A stretch of DNA of 64,000 bases from Candidatus Rifleibacterium amylolyticum (GTDB lineage Bacteria; Muiribacteriota; Ozemobacteria; Ozemobacterales; Ozemobacteraceae), in the NCBI GenBank assembly GCA_009917695.1, contig JAACJG010000001.1, positions 1 through 64,000 of the forward strand, in the 5' to 3' direction. Made by a program: the position numbers and the translations under genes. Positions within the stretch are counted from its first letter, which is position 1, and each line of letters begins with the position of its first letter. The notes beneath the pieces are model-generated. The model was given only the letters and a program-made list of their open reading frames with translations, was not told where the DNA came from and made no database searches. Positions 1-9,443 of the stretch are shown here, in pieces.

Positions 1-283
1 CAATGACCGAGATTAGCTTATTCACCTTCCTTCTTTCTACCTGAAGCTTATCGGTAGAAAGCTCCTTACAAATCAATGTTCATGGACATGCAGCACATAT
101 ATTCACCACAAGGTGAATATATAATGACCGAAAAGAATGCACCCGACCAAGGTGCAATTTTGACGCAAAACCGTTGTCATCCTGCGCGCAGTCGCAGGAT
201 CCAGACTTTGTTTTTCACTATAAACTGCTGAATACCACAACGCCTGCGCACAATGAACCATCGATTACCAGAATCTGCCGGAC
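1..283. other. Non-coding region with inverted repeats
   Basis: No coding sequence is supported here; it lies downstream of the minus-strand cyclase gene. Three perfect inverted repeats are visible: CTTTCTACC/GGTAGAAAG (33-41 and 53-61), TATTCACC/GGTGAATA around 100-119, and ATCCTGCG/CGCAGGAT (179-186 and 193-200). The nonamer AATGACCGA occurs twice (near 2 and 123). The third palindrome resembles dispersed intergenic repeats seen in many genomes. None has a clear U-tract on the minus strand, so terminator function is unproven. Confidence 0.4.
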
Positions 284-1903
284 TTACTTCTTACCCGCCT
301 CAGCAGCGTTTTCAAGACTGCTGACCTGGTAATAAACCAGCGGCTTCTCTACATTCTTGACCGGCATTGAATGCGGGCCATCAAGTTTCCACATATTCAT
401 CGGGCTCAGCAGTTCATGCATGCGTTCGGTGACCAGTATCTGATCAGCCTTGGCCAGGCCCTGCAGACGCGCGGTGATATTCATGCCCGAGCTGAATGCT
501 GTCAGATCGTCGTTCGGCCCGATCAGGCCTACTACTGCCGGGCAGAAGTTGGCGCCGATAGCAACGCCGAATTTGCTGTAATCAGGGTACTTTCTGATGT
601 CTTCGAATTCCGGCAGATTGAAGACTTCACGGGTAACCTGAACCACTATTTCAGCTGCCTTTATAACATTTTTTGCAATCTGTTCAGGCGTGTCCTCATA
701 GAAAGGGGGCCCGAACAGCAGAATTATGCAGTCACCGACCAGTTTGTCGAGACAGGCTCCGAGCGGAAACACCCTGGTGACAATCTCATTCGACCAGTGA
801 TCGACGAGTCTGGTGATGCGTTCTGGTGAAACCAGAATTTTCTCACTTATTTTGGTGAAGCCAGATATGTCAGCGAAAATAATTCCGATTTCGGTATCGC
901 GTGGTTGCAGGTATAGTTTTTCGTAACCAGGCTCTGAAATGAGCCTCTCGATAGTCTTATCAGAAAAGAATTTGCGCAGGGTGTTGCGTTCGCGGTTGAA
1001 GTCAACCAGGCGCTGCCTGAGCGTCTCGGTAAATACCTGAATGATTTCGCGGCAGAAAATCGAAAAAGTCGCACCTTCATTCGGAACGAAAATGACCTTG
1101 CCGATCAGGTCTTCATCGATCAGGCCATCGAGCAGGTAAGAAACCATGAGGTCGGCATCGCCGAGAACTCGCTTAAGTTCATCGGTATTTGCGCTCAGAC
1201 AGCCGTCTGTATCCTTGACGAACTCATCCAGGCCCTCATGCCTTTTGTCGCTTGAATCGTAAACGCGCTCATAATCCTCATAGACCAGATAGTTGACGCG
1301 GCTGTGCCCGGTCAGCTCATGGTCTGAATAGAGCAGAATCATCTTTCTGAAAGGTATTTCCTTTTTCAGCACATACACGGCGCCATCGATTGAATCGACG
1401 ATTGAATGACTCTTGAGCGCCGACTGAATGCCCATGATCAGGCTGTGTTTGAGACGGTTGGTGTGAATTCCAAAGAAATAGTTGTCGAGCAGTTCGCTGA
1501 CGGTGTGCAGAATCTCGGGCGCCATTTCCTTATCGGGGGCTGAGTCTGCATCAAAAGCCAGGCCGATCGCGCCGATAATGGTGTCGCTCATCTCGATCGG
1601 CTGCACCGCCCATAACAGTCCGGGCGTGGTAAAGGTCGCCGGTCGGTCGATTTTAAGCAGCTGCGGCGTATTGCGCTTGATCTCGCTATTGCCGCGGCCG
1701 TAGCAGAAAACGCGGTGATTAAGGCTCTCATCCTGCGTTTCGACGTAAAAAGTTTCAGCTTTCAGCCTTTCGTTGAGAAAAAGATAAATCTTGCTCAGCG
1801 CCGTTTCAAGATTGGCGTGATGCAGCTGCAGCTCTTCGATCAGATCGTCGAGGTCTTTATGCAGTTCGCGCAGCAGCAAAAGTTGTTCGAGATTCAGACT
1901 CAT
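284..1903 (-). CDS. Class III adenylate/guanylate cyclase with GAF-like N-terminus
   Basis: A 539-aa soluble protein. The catalytic domain occupies roughly residues 335-525. It has both metal-binding aspartates (D345 in FADISGF and D391 in LVGDC) and the transition-state pair N475/R479 in the MNITARLQG segment, so it should be an active nucleotidyl cyclase making cAMP or cGMP. The N-terminal 50 residues look coiled-coil, and residues about 50-300 look like one or two GAF-type sensor domains with no membrane segment. It is the last gene of the operon starting with the K+ channel and begins 12 bp after the M50-like gene. It may therefore report on membrane state. The nucleotide specificity and the ligand of the sensor region cannot be read from sequence. 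Confidence 0.85.
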   Translation of the reverse strand: MSLNLEQLLLLRELHKDLDDLIEELQLHHANLETALSKIYLFLNERLKAETFYVETQDESLNHRVFCYGRGNSEIKRNTPQLLKIDRPATFTTPGLLWAVQPIEMSDTIIGAIGLAFDADSAPDKEMAPEILHTVSELLDNYFFGIHTNRLKHSLIMGIQSALKSHSIVDSIDGAVYVLKKEIPFRKMILLYSDHELTGHSRVNYLVYEDYERVYDSSDKRHEGLDEFVKDTDGCLSANTDELKRVLGDADLMVSYLLDGLIDEDLIGKVIFVPNEGATFSIFCREIIQVFTETLRQRLVDFNRERNTLRKFFSDKTIERLISEPGYEKLYLQPRDTEIGIIFADISGFTKISEKILVSPERITRLVDHWSNEIVTRVFPLGACLDKLVGDCIILLFGPPFYEDTPEQIAKNVIKAAEIVVQVTREVFNLPEFEDIRKYPDYSKFGVAIGANFCPAVVGLIGPNDDLTAFSSGMNITARLQGLAKADQILVTERMHELLSPMNMWKLDGPHSMPVKNVEKPLVYYQVSSLENAAEAGKK

Positions 1904-1915
1904 AGTAATCCCCTT

Positions 1916-2620
1916 TTAATCTTCGATACTCCAGGAAAGAACCTTCCAGGTTATTATACCCGCAATTACCAGCCAGACAAGCCCCACCAGCCAGTCCGGC
2001 AGATAAAGCATTTCGGCGATCTTGTAGGCGTCAGATCCATGTATTGAGCGGTCTATCAAATCGTCTTTGATGTCAAACAGAACGTAGAAGCACGAAGTCA
2101 GCCCGAGAAACTTCAGAAACTGGTCGCAGACCTTTTCGTTGGAATAAGCCGCGATGCCGAGCAGCCCGAACCCGGTCAGTGCGCAGATGATGACGCCTTC
2201 CATGTTGCGCACCCAGATTGCGGTCACCAGCAGCAGCAGAATGCCAAGCCCGGCTGTGATCTGCTGGTCGTAGTTCGTTCTTGCTGCAGCCAGCAGTATA
2301 ACGCTTCCCCAGATCAGACTGCCGAGATAACCCGCGCTGATGACGATGAATCGCCAGCCGCCACGGGTAACCGCCAGTCCGCCCTGATTTGCGTTTACTT
2401 CTATGTGAAGCACTTCGCCCCCGGTCAGAACTGAAGCCAGAGCGTGCGAGAGCTCGTGAAAGAATACCGTCAGATATTTGATCGGCAGCAGCAGGGTAGA
2501 ATGCCAGAAATACAGGGCAAATCCAAGCAGAATGAACGGCAGTATCATACCCTGTATGCCTTTGAGTTCAGACCCTGAACCATTTGCTGCCGGAGACGGC
2601 AACGGAGTTTCGAGATTCAA
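1916..2620 (-). CDS. M50-family (site-2-like) membrane metalloprotease
   Basis: A polytopic membrane protein of about 234 aa with an HExxH zinc motif (HELSH, about residues 55-59) inside an early hydrophobic segment, as in the M50B-like peptidases. Five or six further hydrophobic stretches follow. The start chosen is a TTG at 2620, 6 nt after a perfect AAGGAG site and immediately after the stop of the upstream giant gene. An ATG at 2641 would add 7 residues and overlap that gene, but lacks a good ribosome site. The third zinc ligand is not obvious. Tight coupling to the giant protein makes that protein a natural candidate substrate or partner (inference). Confidence 0.7.
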   Translation of the reverse strand: MNLETPLPSPAANGSGSELKGIQGMILPFILLGFALYFWHSTLLLPIKYLTVFFHELSHALASVLTGGEVLHIEVNANQGGLAVTRGGWRFIVISAGYLGSLIWGSVILLAAARTNYDQQITAGLGILLLLVTAIWVRNMEGVIICALTGFGLLGIAAYSNEKVCDQFLKFLGLTSCFYVLFDIKDDLIDRSIHGSDAYKIAEMLYLPDWLVGLVWLVIAGIITWKVLSWSIED

Positions 2621-2621
2621 C

Positions 2622-5600
2622 TCAGGCTCCTTTCTCTTCATCGGCCGGTCGCCAGGCAAAGAATCTGAACAGCAGCCAGCTTGTCATTGCCGTCGAAATG
2701 CCCATCTGGAAGAAATGGTCGGCCTGATAGAGCTTGAGATATATCGAAATGGTCAACATTATGCCAAGAACGGCCAGTATCAGGAACCAGACATAGCGCC
2801 GGGTTGATGTGAACAGTTTGATCAGGCCGATAGCAGCCAGTATGCCAGCCAGTATCATTATGACCTGAAAGGCAAAGCCTTTGCCCTTGCGCGGATTAAC
2901 CAGCATGCCGTCGATGAATGGCGGCCTGCTGTCGGGTTCGATCTGAAGCATGGTGAAGTGAATCGACCACTGCGTTGTCGGGATCTTGAATTTAACCGGC
3001 AACATGCCGGCCAGGCCATATATTTTGTCTGAAGCCCGCTGATTCTGCAACTGAATCTGCTGCGTGCTGCTCTTCTTGCGCATCTGCAGATTGACAGCAC
3101 TCGATACGCTCGAAAAGTAACCCGGCTTATCGAGAAATTTCAGCTCAGATACCTTGACGCTGCGGTCAAGATTGCCGACTTCACGCATAAGCTCATAGCC
3201 TTCCGGCAGGTAAAGAACCCAGCTCAGTTCGCTGATCGGCAGATGCGCTGCCGGCAGTTCCATTTTTATCGGATTGAAGGCCTGCAGCTGCTGACCCAAT
3301 TTGATCGTATAGACCAGTTCTACCGGAAATGCTCTGGATTCGCCACGTTCTGACTGAGAACTGATTATCGGCAGATTGTAGACGCCGTAATCTTTGTCGA
3401 ACCCGGCGCGAACTGCCAGACCAGCGACCTGTGTGCTCCACAGCTCAGTTTCGTAGCCTTCCAGTTTCGGCAGGCGAACCTTGAGAAACTGCTGCGAATT
3501 GTTGCGCACTTCATAAACAACACGGGTGATCATATAGCCATCTTCGTTGAGAAGGGTCATGGCCTCGGCCCGGTCGATTGTCGCAGTCTGCTGACTGATG
3601 TCTTCTGGTCTGGTTATTGTTATCGTCAGGTTGTTGCCCATGCGTGCCATTACGTGGTCGGGCAGGGTGCTTGTATTGCTGGCTGGTGGGGCGCCTGATT
3701 CGGCCTGCCCAGCGGGGTATCTGACGAACCTGAACGCATATGGCGTTTTTTCTGGCCGTTCCAGTCGCCAGTTGTTGAGAAACTCAGCCGCGTTGATCGT
3801 ATCGAAACCCTGTGGGGTCTGCTGAACGAGCAGTTCCAGAGTCTGCAGGCAGCCGATGCCGATTATTCCTGATGTGCGCTCGGCTTCGGCAATGTATATT
3901 TCGCCGACTTCGTAGTTTTCGTCTTTGAGATTCTGAATGTCTTCTTCATATTCGATTACCAGCTGGGTCTTGCCCCTGATCTGCGATTTAAAAACGACAT
4001 CGAGCCAGCGCAACTGGCCTTCTTCTCTGATTTTCCAGTCATCGATCAGTCGGTTGTCGATTTTCTGTATGCGAACACGTTCTGGCAGAACGAAACTCAG
4101 ACTCGCAATACCGGCGCCACCCTTTATATCAACGTCGAAAATACTGGTGCCACTGACAAAGCCTTCTCTGAAATAGAGCAGGCCAATATGATTTACTGTC
4201 AGTCTGGTTTTTTCTTCGATCACTACCGGTTTGTCAGGTTCTACTTCTTCTGGCTGCGCTGGTTCTACCTCGGGAACCCTGCCCATGGTGCGGTAAATCT
4301 CGACATTAACAGCATTGGTCGGCGGCAGGATCGCATTGAATACTGACTTGTTATCGCTGCGTTCGGCGGTGCCAAGTACGCCCGGGTCTATCCAGGCTTC
4401 ACAGTCTTTTTCGTTGATGCTGAGTTGCAGTGTTGACATGCAGACCGGCAGAGTCGGCAGGGTAAAGCGCCGGTTCTGACGGTATTCGCTCGAATCCATC
4501 GGAACGAAGAACTCAACATTTACATTGATACTGCCGGTGGCATTGGTCATAAAACCGTAGGCCACCCGGCCATAGTTTTCCATTAAGGTCAGCGCCAGTG
4601 ATGCGCCATTCAGCGATGCCTTCGAAGGTATGACATCTGGTGCCAGCAACTCGATTTTCTTCCATTCAGGATTGAAGAGATCGAGCTTGTATTCAGCCAC
4701 AAATCTGGCGCCGCGTTCTTCGATATTGCCGCGATAGGCAACCGATACAAATCGATAACTCTGAGGAGCCAGAGGTTCAGGCTTTTCAATTTCCTTGATG
4801 TCGGTGAGATAGCGATAATCGCTCTCTGGTATGATCACGACGCGCTCATTGGCAGGCATGATGCTCGACAGTTCCTTGAATGGTGCCATTATTCTGACTT
4901 CACGTGTTTCCTGGGCAAATGCCGGCAGAGTGGCCAGGCAGGTCAGTATTATGATCAGCAAAAACAGCGTTTTAACACTGGCCCGACCTGAATTAGATCC
5001 AGCGCCTAAGACATCGCCGGCATTAAGATCGTTATCGCTCGTTCTTCCCGGTCTCGGAGGCTTAGGCGGAAACTGGTCGGGTTCGCTGCTCTTGAATAAA
5101 TTGAGTTTACTGAGTATCCAGAAAAACTTCCAGATGACAGCGCCGATCAGGCCCAGCCATAAACCGGTATTCGCACTGTCTCCGAGCGTACCGATCTTGA
5201 AATCTATGATCGACAGCAGAACTATGATCAGAAAGGCAAAGGTTATCTTGCTGTGATATTTGAGAAAAGCGCCCGAAACGAAATAGAGACTGCTGAACAA
5301 CGCCATGACGAAGGCGATGATTTCGGCCGAACGCACAACCGAAGTGTGCAGATAATTAACCCTGACGGTCGGGCTGGTTGAATTGGCGATCAGGGCACCG
5401 TTACTGGCGATATCGCTGATAACCAGATCGCGCTCGAGCATGTAGTAATTCTTGGTCATGACGAATTTGCCGCTTATCGGCAGCATGCCGCGAGTTCGAG
5501 TTGTTCCGAAACCGGGTGACTGTGCCTGTGCTGATGGGGCTGCGGCCATTTTTCCTGTTGGCATAGCCTTTTGCTCCATTGATATTTCGTTTCTGGCCTG

Positions 5601-8264
5601 AAAATCTTTATCTCGACGACTGACAGAAGCATAGCGCATATCACCGCGCAGTTCTTCCGGGCTGCGTCTGTCGATATTGCCGTGCAGCTGACAGTAGATT
5701 TCACCATCGGCGCTGAGGTCACCGATCGAAAGGTAGCGGCAACCTGTTTCTGCTGGTACAATCGGGCTTTTCAGATATTTTCCTTTGAGCAGCGCGTTCA
5801 TGTCGAGTTGTTGCATCAGGCCGGGATTATCCATGTTATACATCTCTACCGCTCCAGTAAGGACTCGCATGTTGGCCATACATGCCTTGTCGCGTGCTTG
5901 TTCGCGTGCCTTGCGAAAATTGGGCGTGGCTATTGCCGCCAGAACGCCGATTATCGCGACCACAATCATCAGCTCTGCCAGGCGAAAGCCTTTTCCTGAA
6001 AAGAGCATCGTAAAAATCGAACAGATGAAATCCCAGATGCCCTTGAGAATTGTCAGCAGCAGGTTTCTCGCGATAATCAGCATGATCAGTATCACAAAAA
6101 AGCCCAGGGTAAACAGCATGTCAGGGCTGGTGACAAGTTTCCAGACGGTCTTCAGCACATACATGAAACCTCTGAAGAAAAATGGATCCTGACGAGGTTT
6201 CGCTTCTTTTACCGTGCCATCAAAATTGTAGAGATGATAACTTTCGGGCGCATAGATGTACCACGAAAAGCGGGAAACCGGTATGTCTACGAGCGGTGGC
6301 GTAAATTCGAGGCCGCCGCGCCATTTGATTTCATCTACCGGAGTTTTGAACAATATCTGCAGGTTCTGTTCTACAGTTTCGCCAACGACCTGGCTCATTT
6401 CAAGTGGAATCTGCACTTTGCCATCGCTCTTGCCGGCGACCAGCTTGACCGCCTGACCGCCTCGGAATGCCGAGGTGATTTCAGTTCCCGAAGCAAGCTG
6501 CAGCTGGAGATACTGCTTGTTGTTGTTGCGAATGTTAAGGTTGATAAGCCAGTTGCTTGTCTTGTTGGTGGTGAAGGTCGTCTTAACTTCAAGGTTGTCA
6601 GCCACAACCGACTGTTGCGGAACATCGAGGTACCGCTTAACCGCCAGCATTATGCCGGTCGGACTGGTGTTGTGGCGATAAGCCAGCAATAATGGCATTG
6701 TTGCCCGTGCCTTTATCGATGCCGGCGTTTCCAGTGGATCTATCGGAAAAACCCCCTTGTGCAGCGGGTTTTTGTCGTCATTTCCGGGTTGCACTTCTAT
6801 CGAAGTGAGGGCCTCGACGGCAATGGTGCCCAGTTCGCGTTCAACCTGCAATGGCGCGACTTCAGGTATGCCGATGATCGAACTGGTCATGTTAACTGCC
6901 GATTCATAAGCGATTTCGATCTGACAGTTATCTTCGCGACCCGTCTGAAACTCGACCTGTAACTTCTTCTGCCCGCCTTCAAGCAGCATGCGCTGAGTGA
7001 TCTGGCGATCGGCATTTACCGAGACAATTTCGACGCCCTTCGGAACATTGAAATAGAAATGAGTGACCGGCGCCTTGCTGATCTTGAAATCAAAGGTTTT
7101 GTATGAATGTATGGCTGTGTCGCCAAGGGTGACAAGAGTGTTGGAACGAGCGTAGACAACCGGCGTAACCGGTTCCAATATGCGTTCCTGTGTTACTGTT
7201 GTCAGATTTTCTTCGTCTGGTTGAGCGGCTGCACTGTCGTCAGGTTCAGCAACAGGCTCGGGCGCTGCTACGTGCAGCACACGTCGGCGCCACTTGATTG
7301 AAATGTCACTGTTGGCGCCCAGCCAACCAATAAATTTGCAACCCTTTGCCTGATTTTGTGAGATAACGCTGTAATCGCGAAAACTGCTGCTGTCGATCGA
7401 CAGAATGAAGTTGTCAGCCTGCAGTTCCATGAATGTCAGCGGTATGCGGGTCATGCTGAACTGCAGAGTGAAAAGGTCGTCAATGTTTTGAACTGGCACC
7501 AGAAAAGAGATCTGACACTCATGCAGTCCTTTGCCGAATATTGGCAGCGAAAACATCGTGTCTTTCCAGTTGTTCTGACTGAGATTGTCATTTCCGCCCA
7601 TGACTGCCGGAGAAATATTCATCAGATTGCTCTGCCGGCTGATCTTGCCGAACTGCACCTGACGCTTGTTCTTGTCGATCCATGACGTCTTGAGCGTGGT
7701 GAGGCTGTCGTTGAGTCTTACCGATGAAACCGCCAGACTGCCCCAGAGCAGCGGAATTTCGTGCCATGCCTCGGTAAAGGTCTCGATTTTGAAAGTCACG
7801 TTGAGGCGGGCAAAGTTCTCTTCAATTCTGCCGTCGATCGAGGCAGAATTTATCTGATAAGACAACGGCGGCGGGTCGGCGACCGGTTTGGTTGAAGAAG
7901 CCAGCCAGGCCTCTTTTGCCAGCTTGAGCTTTTCGAACTCTTCGATCGGCAGGATGAAATACTTGCCGATATCCTGCTGCAAAACCTTATAGAGATCTTC
8001 ATACGGAACCAGCGTCTTGACTGTTTTAATGCTGGTTGTCACCGGTTTCTCTGATTTTTGTAAATAATCAGGATTCTCTGATGCGTTGGCAAGCTGCATT
8101 TCGTCGATCTGCAGCGGCGCTTCATCGTCAACTGCACGCTGTTCGACCATCTGCACCTGTGCATTGCTGTTGCGCATCTGGAGCACGGTCTCCTGACCTG
8201 CAAATGCAGTAGAGACTGCGCCAACACAGATAAGTAAAACTGATAACCATAATCTGCTCTTCAT
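2622..8264 (-). CDS. Giant membrane protein: two homologous extracytoplasmic halves around an internal prepilin module
   Basis: An uninterrupted 1880-aa reading frame. Start is ATG 8264 behind GGAGG. Order: signal peptide (1-22); beta-rich module A (about 50-705); membrane segment (717-731); amphipathic stretch (734-755); a prepilin-type site G759|F760 with E764 at position +5 and a hydrophobic helix to about 780; a pilin-like C-terminal part ending in the GEIYCQLHG motif; a Gln/Ser/Gly linker; three membrane segments (about 985-1065); a cytoplasmic Pro/Asn-rich linker; a second signal-like helix (1100-1113, AFA at 1115-1117); beta-rich module B; and three C-terminal membrane segments. Modules A and B are homologous: IPE near the start, GRIEE/GNIEE, IIGI (about 460 and 1464), and SWYIYAPE/SWVLYLPE (about 665 and 1680). 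I do not recognise the family of the modules. No other protein in the window shares them. Confidence 0.9.
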   Translation of the reverse strand: MKSRLWLSVLLICVGAVSTAFAGQETVLQMRNSNAQVQMVEQRAVDDEAPLQIDEMQLANASENPDYLQKSEKPVTTSIKTVKTLVPYEDLYKVLQQDIGKYFILPIEEFEKLKLAKEAWLASSTKPVADPPPLSYQINSASIDGRIEENFARLNVTFKIETFTEAWHEIPLLWGSLAVSSVRLNDSLTTLKTSWIDKNKRQVQFGKISRQSNLMNISPAVMGGNDNLSQNNWKDTMFSLPIFGKGLHECQISFLVPVQNIDDLFTLQFSMTRIPLTFMELQADNFILSIDSSSFRDYSVISQNQAKGCKFIGWLGANSDISIKWRRRVLHVAAPEPVAEPDDSAAAQPDEENLTTVTQERILEPVTPVVYARSNTLVTLGDTAIHSYKTFDFKISKAPVTHFYFNVPKGVEIVSVNADRQITQRMLLEGGQKKLQVEFQTGREDNCQIEIAYESAVNMTSSIIGIPEVAPLQVERELGTIAVEALTSIEVQPGNDDKNPLHKGVFPIDPLETPASIKARATMPLLLAYRHNTSPTGIMLAVKRYLDVPQQSVVADNLEVKTTFTTNKTSNWLINLNIRNNNKQYLQLQLASGTEITSAFRGGQAVKLVAGKSDGKVQIPLEMSQVVGETVEQNLQILFKTPVDEIKWRGGLEFTPPLVDIPVSRFSWYIYAPESYHLYNFDGTVKEAKPRQDPFFFRGFMYVLKTVWKLVTSPDMLFTLGFFVILIMLIIARNLLLTILKGIWDFICSIFTMLFSGKGFRLAELMIVVAIIGVLAAIATPNFRKAREQARDKACMANMRVLTGAVEMYNMDNPGLMQQLDMNALLKGKYLKSPIVPAETGCRYLSIGDLSADGEIYCQLHGNIDRRSPEELRGDMRYASVSRRDKDFQARNEISMEQKAMPTGKMAAAPSAQAQSPGFGTTRTRGMLPISGKFVMTKNYYMLERDLVISDIASNGALIANSTSPTVRVNYLHTSVVRSAEIIAFVMALFSSLYFVSGAFLKYHSKITFAFLIIVLLSIIDFKIGTLGDSANTGLWLGLIGAVIWKFFWILSKLNLFKSSEPDQFPPKPPRPGRTSDNDLNAGDVLGAGSNSGRASVKTLFLLIIILTCLATLPAFAQETREVRIMAPFKELSSIMPANERVVIIPESDYRYLTDIKEIEKPEPLAPQSYRFVSVAYRGNIEERGARFVAEYKLDLFNPEWKKIELLAPDVIPSKASLNGASLALTLMENYGRVAYGFMTNATGSINVNVEFFVPMDSSEYRQNRRFTLPTLPVCMSTLQLSINEKDCEAWIDPGVLGTAERSDNKSVFNAILPPTNAVNVEIYRTMGRVPEVEPAQPEEVEPDKPVVIEEKTRLTVNHIGLLYFREGFVSGTSIFDVDIKGGAGIASLSFVLPERVRIQKIDNRLIDDWKIREEGQLRWLDVVFKSQIRGKTQLVIEYEEDIQNLKDENYEVGEIYIAEAERTSGIIGIGCLQTLELLVQQTPQGFDTINAAEFLNNWRLERPEKTPYAFRFVRYPAGQAESGAPPASNTSTLPDHVMARMGNNLTITITRPEDISQQTATIDRAEAMTLLNEDGYMITRVVYEVRNNSQQFLKVRLPKLEGYETELWSTQVAGLAVRAGFDKDYGVYNLPIISSQSERGESRAFPVELVYTIKLGQQLQAFNPIKMELPAAHLPISELSWVLYLPEGYELMREVGNLDRSVKVSELKFLDKPGYFSSVSSAVNLQMRKKSSTQQIQLQNQRASDKIYGLAGMLPVKFKIPTTQWSIHFTMLQIEPDSRPPFIDGMLVNPRKGKGFAFQVIMILAGILAAIGLIKLFTSTRRYVWFLILAVLGIMLTISIYLKLYQADHFFQMGISTAMTSWLLFRFFAWRPADEEKGA

Positions 8265-8282
8265 ATTGCCTCCCAAACCGGT

Positions 8283-9290
8283 TCAAATGACTGTCGTCAA
8301 GGGCGAAAAATTCCTGATCTGTTCGCTGGTGCCAAGGACTACCAGTATGTCGCAGGCCCTGAAAACCAGGGTCGGCAGCGGGTTTACGATTGTCTCGCTC
8401 TCGCGCCGCACTGATACTATGATGGCGCCGGAACGTTGCCGAATTTCAGCGTCTTTGATGGCTTTACCATCGAGAAATGAATTGTTTTGAATTCTGAACT
8501 CTTCCATTTTCATGGCATTGTTGTCACCAGCCAGTGCCGCATCCATGAAATCCATTACCGTCGGTCGATAGAGCATAGATGCCATACGTGCGCCGGCTAT
8601 GATATTTGGGGAAACCACCTTGTTGGCGCCAGCTTTGCGAAGCTTGGCGATACTGTCGATTTTTTCGGCTTTGGCCACGACAAACAGGTCGCTTTTGAAA
8701 CCCTTGGCCGACAAGGTTACGAATACGTTGTCGGCGTCTGTCGGCAAGGTAACCGCGAGGCCGGCAGCTCTCTCGATTCCTGCTTCGATGAGCACATCAT
8801 CCGATGTAGCGTCGCCTTCGAGCGCAAAAATGTTTTCTTCAAGCAGTTTCGCTACGCGTGCATGATCGATGTCGATGACGACAAAGTTGTTGGGAGCATT
8901 GCCTTTAAGGCTTTTGATGATCTCCTGCGCGGTTTTGCCGGCTCCGCACACTATGTAGTGATTTTTCAGGTTATTTATCTGTTTGCGCATCTTTTTATGC
9001 CCCCAGATTTCGCGAATTTTGCCCTCGAACAGCATCTGGGCTATGGTCGAAGCAGCATAGGCCATAAAGCCGCCGCCAAGAAGAATGAGAATAATGGTAA
9101 GTATGCGCCCACCGGTCGAAAGCGTGTGTACTTCTGAATAACCCACGGTAAAAAGGGTTATTACCGTCATGAACAGACCGTCAAGCAGTGTCCAGTGTTC
9201 GCCCTCAACGAAGCGATACGCAACTGTTCCGCAGAACAGCAGAAAAAAAAGCGCGAAGGTTAAGTTGATCAGGCGCTGTTGAATTTGCAT
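8283..9290 (-). CDS. Two-TM potassium channel with RCK (TrkA-N/TrkA-C) domain
   Basis: A 335-aa protein from the ATG at 9290; an upstream TTG at 9311 is the alternative. Two membrane helices flank a pore loop whose filter reads TVGYSE (residues 48-53) instead of the usual TVGYGD. A Rossmann-type RCK domain begins at NHYIVCGAGKTAQEII and contains the expected acidic end of the second strand (VVIDID). A TrkA-C-like domain closes the protein. It should form a tetrameric ligand-gated K+ channel in the inner membrane. It heads the operon containing the giant pilin-fusion protein, an M50-like protease and a cyclase, with an 18-bp gap to the next gene. Confidence 0.85.
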   Translation of the reverse strand: MQIQQRLINLTFALFFLLFCGTVAYRFVEGEHWTLLDGLFMTVITLFTVGYSEVHTLSTGGRILTIILILLGGGFMAYAASTIAQMLFEGKIREIWGHKKMRKQINNLKNHYIVCGAGKTAQEIIKSLKGNAPNNFVVIDIDHARVAKLLEENIFALEGDATSDDVLIEAGIERAAGLAVTLPTDADNVFVTLSAKGFKSDLFVVAKAEKIDSIAKLRKAGANKVVSPNIIAGARMASMLYRPTVMDFMDAALAGDNNAMKMEEFRIQNNSFLDGKAIKDAEIRQRSGAIIVSVRRESETIVNPLPTLVFRACDILVVLGTSEQIRNFSPLTTVI

Positions 9291-9443
9291 ATCGCTGCCA
9301 GTGTACAGCAAAACCGGCAGTCATTCAACAATTACCCTGACTCAAAAACCGAGTAATCTCAAAAGTGTTGCCTGTTGTGTCTGGCTGCTCTGCGCATAAA
9401 AATCGTGCGCGTAATCCTGATCGGGCAGCCTTTTGACCTGAGT

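Noticed and set aside
2622-8264. Idea that the giant gene is a frameshift or assembly fusion of separate genes
   Set aside because: The frame is open throughout, the predicted topology is consistent across junctions, and no internal ribosome site was noticed at the pilin part; kept as one gene, though homologue comparison is needed.
8487-9137. Plus-strand 216-aa frame opposite the K+ channel gene
   Set aside because: Shadow of a well-supported gene with RCK motifs; no ribosome site or family motif.
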